NCBI GenBank assembly: GCA_964538565.1
Contig: CAZIGW010000171.1
Span: 1-32,087, forward strand
DNA: 32,087 bases
Reading direction: 5' to 3'
From: CAYVBN01 sp964538565
GTDB taxonomy: Bacteria > Pseudomonadota > Alphaproteobacteria > Rhizobiales > Xanthobacteraceae
Position numbers and translations under genes: made by a program. The notes beneath the pieces were generated by a model. The model worked only from the letters and a program-made list of their open reading frames with translations, searched no databases and was not told the origin of the DNA. Of the stretch, positions 15,475 to 23,937 are shown one piece after another (positions within the stretch are counted from its first letter, which is position 1; each line of letters begins with the position of its first letter).

Positions 15475-17034
15475 ATGATTCGACGGCGAACCACGATGTT
15501 CAATTTCGAAGCAGGCCTCTCGCAACTCGGCGCGCAGACGGTGCTCTGCGTCGGCGACCTGATGCTCGACGATTTCGTCTATGGCGAGGTGGCGCGCATC
15601 TCGCCGGAGGCACCCACGCCGGTCATCGCCGTCAAGCGCGAGGAGAAGGTCATCGGCGGCGCCGGCAACGTGGCGCGCAACGTCGCCAGTCTCGGTGCGC
15701 GGTGCATCTTCGTCGGCGTCGTCGGCGACGACGAGACGGGGCGTTCGGTCACCGCCGCGTTCGACGAATTCAAGGGCTCGATCGAGCCGCACCTGGTGGT
15801 CGACCGCACGCGACCGACCACGCGCAAGGTTCGGTTCGTGTCCGAGCATCACTCGACCCATCTGCTGCGCGCCGACTGGGAGCGCGCGCGGCCGGTGAGC
15901 GCCGACATCGAGACCGCCGTCATCGATCGCGTCATGGCGCTTCTGCCGCGCGCCGCCGCTGTCGTTCTTTCCGACTACGCCAAGGGCGTGCTCACCGGGC
16001 GCGTCATCCGCGCGGTCATCGACAGGGCGCGTGAACTCGGCACGCCGGTGATCGTGGATCCCAAGGGCGTGGATTTTTCGATCTACCGCGGCGCGTCCGC
16101 GATCACGCCCAACCGCAAGGAACTGTCGGATGCGACGCGCCGCCCGGTCGGCGACCTCGTCGAAGTCGCGCTCGCGGCCGCCGAGCTTGCACGCCTCGTC
16201 GATACGCAGGCCGTCCTGGTAACGCTGAGCGAGGAGGGCATGCTGCTCTACGTCGCCGGGTCCGAGCCGGTCCACGTTCCCTCCTATCCGGTCAAGGTGC
16301 GCGACGTCTCCGGCGCCGGCGACACGGTGGTGGCGGTGCTGGCGACCCTGCTGGCGATGAAGACCGACTTCGAGGCGGCCGTGCGCGCCGCCAACGCGGC
16401 GGCCTCCGTGGTGGTCGGCAAGCGCGGCACCGCGACGGTGAGCGCCGCCGAACTGCGCGCCCGCATCCTGCCGGCCGCCTCGCGCGCGCCGGAGGAAAAG
16501 ATCGTCTTCGACTGGACCGTGCTGGAAGACCGGCTCGGCGAATGGCGCGCGCAGGACCTGCGCATCGGCTTCACCAACGGCTGCTTCGACCTGCTGCACC
16601 CCGGCCATATCAAGGTTCTGGCGGACGCGCGCGCCGCCTGCGATCGCCTGGTGGTCGGCCTCAACAGCGATGCGTCGGTCAAGCGTCTCAAGGGCGAAAG
16701 CCGCCCCATCCAGGACATGCATGCGCGGGCCGAGGTGCTGGCGGCGCTCGAAGCCGTCGATCTCGTCGTCATCTTCGAGCAGGACACGCCGCTCGAACTG
16801 ATCCGCCGCGTTCGCCCGAAGGTACTGGTGAAGGGCGGCGACTATCGCCGCGACGAGGTCGTCGGCCGCGAGGTGGTGGAAGCCGAAGGCGGCGACGTCA
16901 TCGTGGTCGACCTCGTGCCCGGGCATTCGACCAGCAGCCTCGTGCGTCGCTCCTCCGGACCGATCGCGGATGGCAAGCCGTCCGCGACCGGCGAAGCGAT
17001 GTCATCGGCGCGCAAGCAGACCGTCAAGACATGA
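15475..17034 (+). CDS. hldE: Bifunctional heptose 7-phosphate kinase / heptose 1-phosphate adenylyltransferase
   Basis: HldE phosphorylates D-glycero-D-manno-heptose 7-phosphate at C1 and, after GmhB acts, adds AMP to give ADP-heptose. The 519-residue protein is a fusion. The PfkB kinase domain (about 10-335) has GDLMLDDFVYGEVARISPEAP, GGAGNVARNVASLG and DVSGAGDTVV with catalytic Asp283. The nucleotidyltransferase domain (about 360-490) has FTNGCFDLLHPGHIKVL (HxGH at 375-378) and VKGGDY. The C-terminal RRSSGPIADGKP... tail of about 28 residues exceeds the usual 477-490 length and looks disordered. An ATG at 15496 is an alternative start. It follows hldD by 16 bp. Confidence 0.93.
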   Translation: MIRRRTTMFNFEAGLSQLGAQTVLCVGDLMLDDFVYGEVARISPEAPTPVIAVKREEKVIGGAGNVARNVASLGARCIFVGVVGDDETGRSVTAAFDEFKGSIEPHLVVDRTRPTTRKVRFVSEHHSTHLLRADWERARPVSADIETAVIDRVMALLPRAAAVVLSDYAKGVLTGRVIRAVIDRARELGTPVIVDPKGVDFSIYRGASAITPNRKELSDATRRPVGDLVEVALAAAELARLVDTQAVLVTLSEEGMLLYVAGSEPVHVPSYPVKVRDVSGAGDTVVAVLATLLAMKTDFEAAVRAANAAASVVVGKRGTATVSAAELRARILPAASRAPEEKIVFDWTVLEDRLGEWRAQDLRIGFTNGCFDLLHPGHIKVLADARAACDRLVVGLNSDASVKRLKGESRPIQDMHARAEVLAALEAVDLVVIFEQDTPLELIRRVRPKVLVKGGDYRRDEVVGREVVEAEGGDVIVVDLVPGHSTSSLVRRSSGPIADGKPSATGEAMSSARKQTVKT

Positions 17035-17111
17035 GTCCAGCAAGGGCGCCGATGCGGGTCGGATCGTCGGCCTCGCGGCGTCGACATGCGTAGGCGAGCG
17101 CGGAAGGACCG

Positions 17112-17861
17112 GTGCCGCAACTGAGCGCCATCATCATCACGCGCAACGAGGCGGCGAACATCGCGGCGTGCCTCGATACGCTCGCGTTCTGCGACGAGCG
17201 CATCGTGGTCGATTGCGGCAGCGACGACGCCACGGTGGACATCGCCACCGCGAAGGGGGCGCACGTCGTGCGCCACGACTGGCGGGGCTTCGGCGCGCAG
17301 AAGAATTTCGCGCTTTCGCTCGCCGGCGGCGACTGGGTTCTCTCGGTCGATGCCGACGAGCGGGTCAGTCCGCAGCTTGCGGCGGCGATCCGGGCAGCGG
17401 TCTCTTCCGGGCTTGCCGACGCCTACGAGATGCCGCGCCTGTCGCGCTTTCTCGGGCGCGAGATGCGGCACTCCGGCTGGTTCCCGGACTACGTGCTGCG
17501 GCTGTTTCGTCGCGGCCGCGCGCGCTTTTCCGACGACCTCGTGCACGAGCGCGTCGTTTGCGACGGCACGATCGCGCGGCTGTCGGAGCCCCTCGACCAC
17601 TTTCCCGTCCGGCGGCTCGAGGACGCGGTGTCGCGCCTGGACCGCTACTCGACGGACGGCGCCCGCATGCTGATTGCCAAGGGCCGACGGGTGTCGTTCG
17701 CGAGCGGCATCAGCCACGGCCTGTGGGCGTTCCTGCGCGCCTACGTCTGGCGGCGCGGCTTTCTCGACGGCCGCGAAGGTTTCCTGCTCGCCGTCGCCAA
17801 CGCCGAGGGCACGTATTATCGCTACATGAAGGCGTGGCTCGAGGGGCGGCGCGATGAATGA
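17112..17861 (+). CDS. Family 2 glycosyltransferase, WaaE/KdtX-like
   Basis: The 249-residue protein starts with GTG 17112 behind GGAAGG. The GT2 A fold shows LSAIIITRNEAANIAACLDTL (4-24), VVDCGSDDAT (32-41) and the metal/nucleotide-binding DADE (80-83). GFGAQKNFALSLAGGDW and FPDYVLRLFRRGRARFSDDLVHE are typical of the WaaE group, which adds beta-1,4-glucose to heptose I of the inner core. There is no membrane anchor, so it acts at the inner face of the cytoplasmic membrane. The sugar transferred here is not provable from sequence. It is 77 bp after hldE and overlaps the next gene by 8 bp, which implies one operon. Confidence 0.85.
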   Translation: MPQLSAIIITRNEAANIAACLDTLAFCDERIVVDCGSDDATVDIATAKGAHVVRHDWRGFGAQKNFALSLAGGDWVLSVDADERVSPQLAAAIRAAVSSGLADAYEMPRLSRFLGREMRHSGWFPDYVLRLFRRGRARFSDDLVHERVVCDGTIARLSEPLDHFPVRRLEDAVSRLDRYSTDGARMLIAKGRRVSFASGISHGLWAFLRAYVWRRGFLDGREGFLLAVANAEGTYYRYMKAWLEGRRDE

Positions 17862-18708
17862 TCTCGTCTCCGTGATCGTCGCGACCTACAACCGCCCCGA
17901 TGCGCTCGCCGCGGTGCTGCGCGCGCTGGCGCGCCAGACCGACCGCCGTTTCGAAGTGGTGGTCGCCGACGACGGCTCGGGGCCGGCGACCGCGCAGGTC
18001 ATCCGCGAGTGGGCCTCGCGCATGCCCGCACCGCTCAAGCACGTCTGGCACGAGGATCGCGGATTCCGTCTCGCCGAGATCCGGAACCGGGCGATCCGGG
18101 CAAGCGAAGGGCGGTACTGCATCTTTCTCGACGGCGATTGTCTTGCCCGCCCAGGCTTCGTTGCCGCGCACCGCCGCCTGGCCGAGCCCGGCCGGTTCGT
18201 CACCGGAAACCGGCTGCTGTTGTCGCAACGCCTGACGCGACGGATTCTCGCGGAGGGACTCGAAGCGGAATCCTGGAGGCTCGCGCGCTGGATCGCCTGC
18301 CGGACGCGCGGCGACATCAACCGGCTGGCGCCGCTCCTGTCGTTGCCGCTCGGCCCGCTGCGCCGTCTGGACGCCCTGCGATGGCGCGGTGCGCGCGGCA
18401 GCAACATGGCGTTCTGGCGCGAGGACCTCGTACGCGTGGACGGGTTCGACGCCGATTTCCGCGGCTGGGGCCGCGAGGACAGCGACATCTTCGTCCGGCT
18501 GCTGCACGCCGGCCGCCGCCGCAAGGACGGGCGCTTTGCCGCCGGTGTCCTGCATCTGTGGCATCCCGAGGCGGATCGTTCGCGGCTTTCGCAGAACGAC
18601 GCGCAGCTCGAAGCGGTCGTGGCGAGCGGGCGGGTGCGCGCCCGCCGTGGCTTGTCGTCGCTTGACGGAGACGACGCCGCGGTGTTGCGCGAGCGGGCGC
18701 GCCCATGA
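17854..18708 (+). CDS. Family 2 glycosyltransferase with galactosyltransferase-type C-terminal motif
   Basis: The 284-residue protein begins MNDLVSVIVATYNRPDALAAVLRA and has VVADDGSG (36-43) and the DxD-type FLDGDCLARP with Asp93 and Asp95. Near the C-terminus RGSNMAFWREDLVRVDGFD and RGWGREDSDIFVRLL (about 203-217) match the Glyco_transf_7C region, where the WGxED acidic pair (Glu208, Asp209) binds the acceptor. It probably extends the LPS core or O-antigen. Its start lies inside the previous gene (8-bp overlap) and its stop overlaps waaL as ATGA, so the three genes are translationally coupled. Donor and acceptor are unknown. Confidence 0.85.
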   Translation: MNDLVSVIVATYNRPDALAAVLRALARQTDRRFEVVVADDGSGPATAQVIREWASRMPAPLKHVWHEDRGFRLAEIRNRAIRASEGRYCIFLDGDCLARPGFVAAHRRLAEPGRFVTGNRLLLSQRLTRRILAEGLEAESWRLARWIACRTRGDINRLAPLLSLPLGPLRRLDALRWRGARGSNMAFWREDLVRVDGFDADFRGWGREDSDIFVRLLHAGRRRKDGRFAAGVLHLWHPEADRSRLSQNDAQLEAVVASGRVRARRGLSSLDGDDAAVLRERARP

Positions 18709-19973
18709 GCGGATTGGCGCGCGTCCGGCCCGCCGCATGGGTCGAGCGGACACAGATGTGCCGCACCGCCGACGCGCTCGCCGCCGCCGTCGCCGCGTCG
18801 CTGCCGTGGTCGACGTCGGCCACCGGCATCCTGGTTGCGGTCTGGATCCTCGCGCTCCTGCCGACGCTCGACGGCCCCGCGCTGCGCCGCGCGCTGAGCG
18901 GCGCGGCGGGAGTCTTGCCGGCGATGCTGGTCGCGCTCGCGGCCATCGGCATGCTCTGGGCCCACGTTTCGTTCGCGGCGCGCCTCGAGGGACTGGCCGC
19001 CTTCGCGAAGCTCCTCGCCGTTCCGTTGTTGATCGCGCAGTTCCGCCGCTCCGACAACGGCATCTGGCCCGTGACGGCGTTTGCCGCCTCGGCGGGAGCC
19101 CTGTGTCTCGCCTCTTGGCTCAACTTCGTCGCTCCGACCCTGCCGTGGACGCCCAAGATGCCGGGAATCCCCGTCAAGGACTACATCAGCCAGAGCGGCA
19201 TCTTCACGCTGTGCGCCTTCGGATTTCTTTGTGTTGCGCTCGATCGCCGGCGTGAGGCTCCCCTGGCCGCGCTCGCCGCGCTCGCGGCCGCGGTGCTCTT
19301 TCTTTCCGACATCGTCTATGTGGCGACCGGGCGTACGGCGGTGGCGGTGATCCCGATCCTTTTCGTGCTGCTGGGGCTGCGGCGCCTGCGCTGGAGGTCG
19401 TTGGCGGTTTTCCTTCTCGGGGGCATTCTCATCGCGGGCCTCGCCTGGACGACCTCCTCCTATCTGCGCAGCCGCGTCATCAATGTCGGCGTCGAAATCG
19501 ACAGGTATCGGGTCGAGCACGCGGACACATCCTCGGGCGAACGGCTCGAGTTCTGGAAGCGGTCGCTGGCGATCGTCCGCGAGGCCCCGGTGATCGGCCA
19601 CGGCACCGGGACGATCGCCGACAATTTCCGGCGCCTCGCCCTGGCGCGCTCGGAAACCGGCGAGAGCGCCACCAATCCGCACAATCAGATTTTCGCGGTG
19701 GCGATGCAGCTCGGTGTCCTCGGAGTGATGCTGCTCCTCGCCATGTGGGCGGCTCACTGGCGCATGTTCTGGGTGCCCGGACTTGCCGGTTGGCTCGGAC
19801 TTGCCGTCGTGTCGCAGAACGTCGTCAGCTCCCTGTTCAATTCGCATCTGTTCGATTTCACGCAAGGGTGGATCTACGTGTTCGGCGTCGGCGTGCTCGG
19901 CGGCATGGTGCTGCGCAAGCATGCGCCGGACAGCGCCGACGCTCCGCCGCGCGATCCGGTCGCGTTCCGATGA
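18705..19973 (+). CDS. waaL: O-antigen ligase family protein (WaaL-like)
   Basis: WaaL joins undecaprenyl-linked O-antigen to lipid A-core at the periplasmic face of the inner membrane. The 422-residue protein is a polytopic membrane protein with about ten to twelve hydrophobic segments (for example 40-55, 68-88, 100-112, 122-142, 186-225, 232-250, 330-350, 357-378, 388-402). The long periplasmic loop (about 250-325) ends in NPHNQ (324-328), the NPHN site with the conserved catalytic-type His326 just before a helix, as in Wzy_C proteins. A TGRT motif (208-211) also fits. A polymerase (Wzy) has a similar form, so ligase is inferred from the core-cluster context. It overlaps both neighbours by ATGA. 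Confidence 0.82.
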   Translation: MSGLARVRPAAWVERTQMCRTADALAAAVAASLPWSTSATGILVAVWILALLPTLDGPALRRALSGAAGVLPAMLVALAAIGMLWAHVSFAARLEGLAAFAKLLAVPLLIAQFRRSDNGIWPVTAFAASAGALCLASWLNFVAPTLPWTPKMPGIPVKDYISQSGIFTLCAFGFLCVALDRRREAPLAALAALAAAVLFLSDIVYVATGRTAVAVIPILFVLLGLRRLRWRSLAVFLLGGILIAGLAWTTSSYLRSRVINVGVEIDRYRVEHADTSSGERLEFWKRSLAIVREAPVIGHGTGTIADNFRRLALARSETGESATNPHNQIFAVAMQLGVLGVMLLLAMWAAHWRMFWVPGLAGWLGLAVVSQNVVSSLFNSHLFDFTQGWIYVFGVGVLGGMVLRKHAPDSADAPPRDPVAFR

Positions 19974-21064
19974 GACCGGCCATTGGCGCCAGCCCGCGCA
20001 TTCTCGTGGTCGCGCTGCGACGGCTGGGCGACGTGCTCTTGACGACCGCGCTGATCCGCAGTCTGAAACGGGCCTGGCCCGAGGCGCGGATTGACGCGCT
20101 GGTGTTCGCCGAGACCGCCGGCATCCTCGCCGGCAATCCCGACGTGCGCGAAATCATCACGATGCCGGAGCGGCCGGCCGCAACGGAGGGCCTGCGCCTC
20201 GCCGCTCGCTTGCTGAAACGTTATGCGCTCGCGGTTTCGACCCAAAGCGGCGACCGGCCGACGGTGTTCGCAACGCTTGCCGGCCGCACGAGTGTCGGGC
20301 CCTACCATGCCGGCGCCGGCGGGATGTGGAAGCGGGTTCTGCTCGCGCGCAGCGTGCCCGTCGCGGAGGGGCGCCATCGGGTCGAGCAGATCATGCAACT
20401 CGCCGACGCGCTCGACATTGCCCGCGTCCCGCAGGTCGTCTGTCCGTCGGGTGCGCCGATCCCGGGCTTCGTTCCGCGCGAACCCTACGCGGTGGTGCAT
20501 GCGGCGCCGATGTTCCGCTACAAGCGTTGGACGACGGACGGCTGGCGGAGGCTTGCGGCCGCGCTGACGGATCGCGGGCTGCGCGTCGTCGCAAGCGGCG
20601 GTCCCGCGGCCGCGGAGCGCGAATATCTCGATGCCGTTTGGCAGCCGGGCGGCCCGCCGGTCTGCCGCGCGGACGGGCGGCTCGACTGGCCGAGCCTCGC
20701 GGCGACGCTTTCCGGCGCGAAGCTCTATGTCGGTCCCGATACGTCGGTCACGCACCTCGCGGCCGCGAGCGGATGTCCGACCGTCGCGTTGTTCGGACCG
20801 ACCGATCCGCGCCTGTGGGGGCCGTGGCCGGCGAACGGCTTGCAGGAACCCTGGCGCGCCGCCGCCACGATTCAACGTCGCGGCAACGTCTGGCTGGTAC
20901 AAGATCCGCTGCCCTGCCTGCCGTGCCAGCAGGAAGGCTGCGACCGCCGCCTCGACAGCCACAGCCGGTGTCTGGACGCACTTTCGCCGACGCGTGTCAT
21001 CGCCGCCGTCGACGAGGCGCTCGCGTCCTCGAAGGCCCTTTCGGCCACGCCTTCGGAAAGGTAG
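19970..21064 (+). CDS. Family 9 glycosyltransferase, ADP-heptose:LPS heptosyltransferase-like
   Basis: The 364-residue protein starts at ATG 19970 in an ATGA overlap with waaL. It begins with PRILVVALRRLGDVLLTTALIRSL, the GT9 N-terminal motif with Asp21. The donor site is LYVGPDTSVTHLAAASGCPTVALFGPTDPRLWGPWP (about 250-285), and the C-terminal DPLPCLPCQQEGCDR cysteine cluster resembles WaaQ-type enzymes. It is a third GT9 enzyme beside WaaC and WaaF, so a third heptose (HepIII) or another heptose on the core is likely, but which is not decided by sequence. Confidence 0.85.
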   Translation: MRPAIGASPRILVVALRRLGDVLLTTALIRSLKRAWPEARIDALVFAETAGILAGNPDVREIITMPERPAATEGLRLAARLLKRYALAVSTQSGDRPTVFATLAGRTSVGPYHAGAGGMWKRVLLARSVPVAEGRHRVEQIMQLADALDIARVPQVVCPSGAPIPGFVPREPYAVVHAAPMFRYKRWTTDGWRRLAAALTDRGLRVVASGGPAAAEREYLDAVWQPGGPPVCRADGRLDWPSLAATLSGAKLYVGPDTSVTHLAAASGCPTVALFGPTDPRLWGPWPANGLQEPWRAAATIQRRGNVWLVQDPLPCLPCQQEGCDRRLDSHSRCLDALSPTRVIAAVDEALASSKALSATPSER

Positions 21065-21085
21065 CGCCGGCGCGCAAAGGTCGGT

Positions 21086-23056
21086 ATGGATGTTCGGGGC
21101 GTCCCGGGGACGGCCGCCTCGCTCAACTGCAAACCCGCGACGATGATCGGACTGCGCAACTTCACGCCCAGAATGCTGCTGATCCTGGCGCACGACCTGA
21201 TCGCGACGGTCGCCGCCGTCATCGCGAGCTTCTATATCCGGTTCGAGGACGTCGGCCTCGAGGTCCGATGGCACCTCCTCGTGGTGCTGCTGCCGGCCTT
21301 CGTCGTGTACGCCGGCTTCGCCTACGCCTTCTTCGGCCTCTATCGCTCCAAGTGGCGATTCACCTCGCTGCCCGATCTCAGCAACATCGTGCGCGCCGCC
21401 ACGCTGCTCGCGCTGACGCTGCTCGTGCTCGACTACCTGCTGCTCTCGCCGAATTTCTACGGGACCTATTTCTTCGGCAAGATCACGATCATTCTCTACT
21501 GGTTCCTGCAGATGTTCTTTCTCGCAGGCTCGCGCGTCGCCTACCGCTATTTCCGCTACACGCGCACGCTGCACCACGTGAAGACCGAGAACTCGGTGCC
21601 GACCCTGGTGCTCGGCCGGGCGGCCGATGCCGAGGTGCTGCTGCGCGCGATCGAGAGCGGCGCGGTGAAGAAGATCCTGCCGGTCGGCATCCTCTCGCCG
21701 TCGCGCGCCGACCAGCGGCAGGCGATCCGCGGCGTGCGCGTGCTCGGCGGCTTCGAGGATCTCGAGCGCATCGTCGCGGACCTGAAGGGGCGGGAGATGA
21801 ACGTCGAGCGCCTGGTACTCACGCCGACCGCGTTCGCGCCAGACGCCAAGGCGGAGTCGATCCTGATGCGCGCGCGCCGGCTCGGGCTTGCGACCAGCCG
21901 GCTGCCGGCGCTCGACCAGGGCGGCGAAGCGCTGCGGCTCGCCCCGGTGCATGTCGAGGACCTGTTGCTGCGGCCGAGCGTTACGATCGACTACCGGCGT
22001 CTCGAGACGTTCGTGCGCGGCAAATCGGTGGCGGTCACCGGCGGAGGCGGATCGATCGGCTCGGAAATCTGCGACCGGCTCGTCACCTTCGGGGCGGCGC
22101 GCCTGCTCGTCATCGAGAACTCGGAGCCGGCGCTTCACGCGGTTCTGGAGCAACTCGCCACCAAGGAAGCCGCGGCGAAGATCGAAGGACGTCTCGCCGA
22201 CATCCGCGAGCGCGACCGCATGTTCCGCCTCATCGCCGAGTTCAAGCCGGACCTCGTGTTTCACGCCGCCGCGCTCAAGCACGTGCCGCTACTCGAGCGC
22301 GACTGGGGTGAGGGCATCAAGACCAACGTGTTCGGCTCCGTGAACGTGGCCGATGCGGCGGTTGCAGCCGGCGCGGCCGCCATGGTGATGATCTCGACCG
22401 ACAAGGCGATCGAGCCCGTGTCGGTGCTCGGCGCGACCAAGCGCTTCGCCGAGATGTACTGCCAGGCGCTCGACGCCGACCCGGGGCGTCGTGCTCCGGC
22501 CAGTCGTCCGGGCATGCGCCTCATCGCGGTACGCTTCGGCAACGTGCTCGCCTCCAATGGCTCGGTCGTGCCGAAGTTCAAGGCGCAGATCGAGGCCGGC
22601 GGGCCGGTGACGGTCACGCACCCGGACATGGTGCGCTACTTCATGACGATCCGCGAGGCCTGCGATCTCGTCGTCACCGCCGCGAGCCACGCGCTTGGGG
22701 CGAAGTCTTCCGATGTGTCGGTCTACTTCCTCAACATGGGGCAGGCGGTGAAGATCCTCGATCTCGCCGAACGCATGATCCGCCTGTCAGGGCTCGAGCC
22801 AGGCAAGGATGTCGACATCGTGTTCACCGGCATCCGTCCGGGCGAACGGCTGCAGGAAATTCTGCATGGGCGCGAGGAGCCGCTCGCCGATATCGGCATC
22901 GAAGGCATCGTGGCGGCGCGCCCGGTGCGGCCCTCGCTCGAGATGATGCGGGCCTGGTTCGCCGAACTCGAGCAGGGATTGGCCCGCGAGGACCGCGGTG
23001 CGATCTACCGGGTGCTGCAGGAAGCCGTCCCGGACTTCAGGAAGGAAGCCGTCTAG
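21086..23056 (+). CDS. Membrane-anchored nucleotide-sugar 4,6-dehydratase, CapD/WbpM/FlaA1 family
   Basis: The 656-residue protein has four N-terminal helices (about 33-53, 62-85, 104-122, 133-152), a CoA-binding-like linker domain (about 170-300), and an SDR dehydratase domain (about 310-620). The NAD(P) site is TGGGGSIGSE (318-327), then ENSEPAL, FHAAALKHVPL, and the catalytic STDK (437-440) with Asp439 and Lys440. The residue eight positions after this Lys, Tyr in FlaA1 and Met in WbpM, is Leu448 here. It likely makes UDP-4-keto-6-deoxy-GlcNAc for O-antigen sugars. The start 21086 has AAGG upstream. ATG 21143 is an alternative. It follows the GT9 gene by 21 bp and ends the operon. Confidence 0.88.
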   Translation: MDVRGVPGTAASLNCKPATMIGLRNFTPRMLLILAHDLIATVAAVIASFYIRFEDVGLEVRWHLLVVLLPAFVVYAGFAYAFFGLYRSKWRFTSLPDLSNIVRAATLLALTLLVLDYLLLSPNFYGTYFFGKITIILYWFLQMFFLAGSRVAYRYFRYTRTLHHVKTENSVPTLVLGRAADAEVLLRAIESGAVKKILPVGILSPSRADQRQAIRGVRVLGGFEDLERIVADLKGREMNVERLVLTPTAFAPDAKAESILMRARRLGLATSRLPALDQGGEALRLAPVHVEDLLLRPSVTIDYRRLETFVRGKSVAVTGGGGSIGSEICDRLVTFGAARLLVIENSEPALHAVLEQLATKEAAAKIEGRLADIRERDRMFRLIAEFKPDLVFHAAALKHVPLLERDWGEGIKTNVFGSVNVADAAVAAGAAAMVMISTDKAIEPVSVLGATKRFAEMYCQALDADPGRRAPASRPGMRLIAVRFGNVLASNGSVVPKFKAQIEAGGPVTVTHPDMVRYFMTIREACDLVVTAASHALGAKSSDVSVYFLNMGQAVKILDLAERMIRLSGLEPGKDVDIVFTGIRPGERLQEILHGREEPLADIGIEGIVAARPVRPSLEMMRAWFAELEQGLAREDRGAIYRVLQEAVPDFRKEAV

Positions 23057-23061
23057 CTGAT

Positions 23062-23101
23062 TCGGCGAAGTGGGATCGTTCGCCGATGAGATCATGCGCC
23101 A
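23062..23101 (+). repeat. Rhizobial-type palindromic intergenic repeat, copy 2 (terminator-like)
   Basis: A perfect 8-bp stem (TCGGCGAA at 23062-23069, TTCGCCGA at 23079-23086) with a 9-nt loop follows the capD stop codon by 5 bp. The stretch 23063-23101 matches copy 1 (13054-13015, minus strand) at about 35 of 40 positions, beyond the hairpin itself. It lies between convergent genes, so it may also end both transcripts. Confidence 0.6.
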
Positions 23102-23123
23102 CTCGTAAGTTCGCAGCGCGATC

Positions 23124-23468
23124 TCACCGGTCGCGATGGCGCTGCAGCGCGCATGCGCCGACACGGCGGCGAGGCGGCGCCTCGGATGCTGCGAGGGGCC
23201 CTTCGCGTGCGGAGAATTCTCGGCGGCGCGGCCTCCACAGCGCCACCCAGGCGCCGGCCAGATAGCCAAGCTGCAATCCGACGAGATTGAGCACCATCGT
23301 GAGCGCGACTGTGACCATGGAAACGTGTTGCGACAGCGAGGGGAGGATCGGAGCGGCGAGCGCCAGGACGGCCGCGGGAACCAGAGCCCACACGGGCACG
23401 ACGAAAAGACCGAGACCGGTTCCCAGGAATGCGCTCACGAACACGCTGACGGCGATGAGCGTGAGCAT
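23124..23468 (-). CDS. Small membrane protein of unknown function
   Basis: The 114-residue product has a strong ribosome site (GGGAGGA) before ATG 23468, which supports a real gene. Residues 2-24, 26-44 and about 50-77 are hydrophobic, so three membrane helices are likely. The tail 79-114 is basic and polar (WRPRRREF..., PPRRRVGACALQRHRDR) and probably faces the cytoplasm. I do not recognise a family. It is convergent with capD and separated from it by a palindromic repeat. No catalytic motif is visible. Confidence 0.6.
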   Translation of the reverse strand: MLTLIAVSVFVSAFLGTGLGLFVVPVWALVPAAVLALAAPILPSLSQHVSMVTVALTMVLNLVGLQLGYLAGAWVALWRPRRREFSAREGPLAASEAPPRRRVGACALQRHRDR

Positions 23469-23714
23469 GAAGATTTCCTCCCACCACGACGAGCATTGAC
23501 GCGCCGGCGCGGGGTGTCAATTCACATGAAATGTGTGTGGTTGCTGGTTACGTCTCCACGCCGACATTTTCGCCATGCGCGAACTTCTCGCCGATAACCA
23601 GGAAAATGAGAGGACCATTCCATGACGTCCGCCGCGCGGTATTTGGTCACGGCGGCCGCGATTCGAGCCGAGCAGCCGCGCACGTCCGCGCGCCGCCCGG
23701 CGAACGGATTCGTC

Positions 23715-23873
23715 CTACTTGGTTTCGACCGCGCGCGTTTCTACGTGTCCGCACTTCGGGCACACGTAGCTGGCGAGCTCGGGGTGAGGGCCCAGCCGCG
23801 GAATGCTCCGGACAATTTTCATCGGTGCTCCGCAGTTCTTGCAGAGCAGGTCCGCCGCCTTCTCGGAGTGCAT
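23715..23873 (-). CDS. Small zinc-ribbon protein (52 residues)
   Basis: This short frame runs from ATG 23873 to TAG 23715. An in-frame TAA just upstream fixes the start. Two CxxC knuckles, LLCKNCGAP (Cys11, Cys14) and YVCPKCGHVE (Cys38, Cys41), are separated by 23 residues in the pattern of a zinc ribbon, and KIVRSIPRLGPHPELASY fills the space. The regular cysteine spacing and the conserved-looking CGHVET ending argue for a real gene although no strong ribosome site is present. It may bind DNA, RNA or protein. I infer nothing further. It is divergent from the alpha/beta hydrolase gene. Confidence 0.72.
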   Translation of the reverse strand: MHSEKAADLLCKNCGAPMKIVRSIPRLGPHPELASYVCPKCGHVETRAVETK

Positions 23874-23937
23874 GCCGCCAAGTTAGGGAATGCCGAGCCG
23901 AACCGAAACTCAGGACAGATACGTAACCGGCTTCAAT

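Noticed and set aside
19874..22282. 802-codon open frame on the minus strand across waaL end, GT9 and capD
   Set aside because: It is antisense to three well supported genes, with low-complexity Arg/Asp/Glu/Gly-rich translation and no motif.
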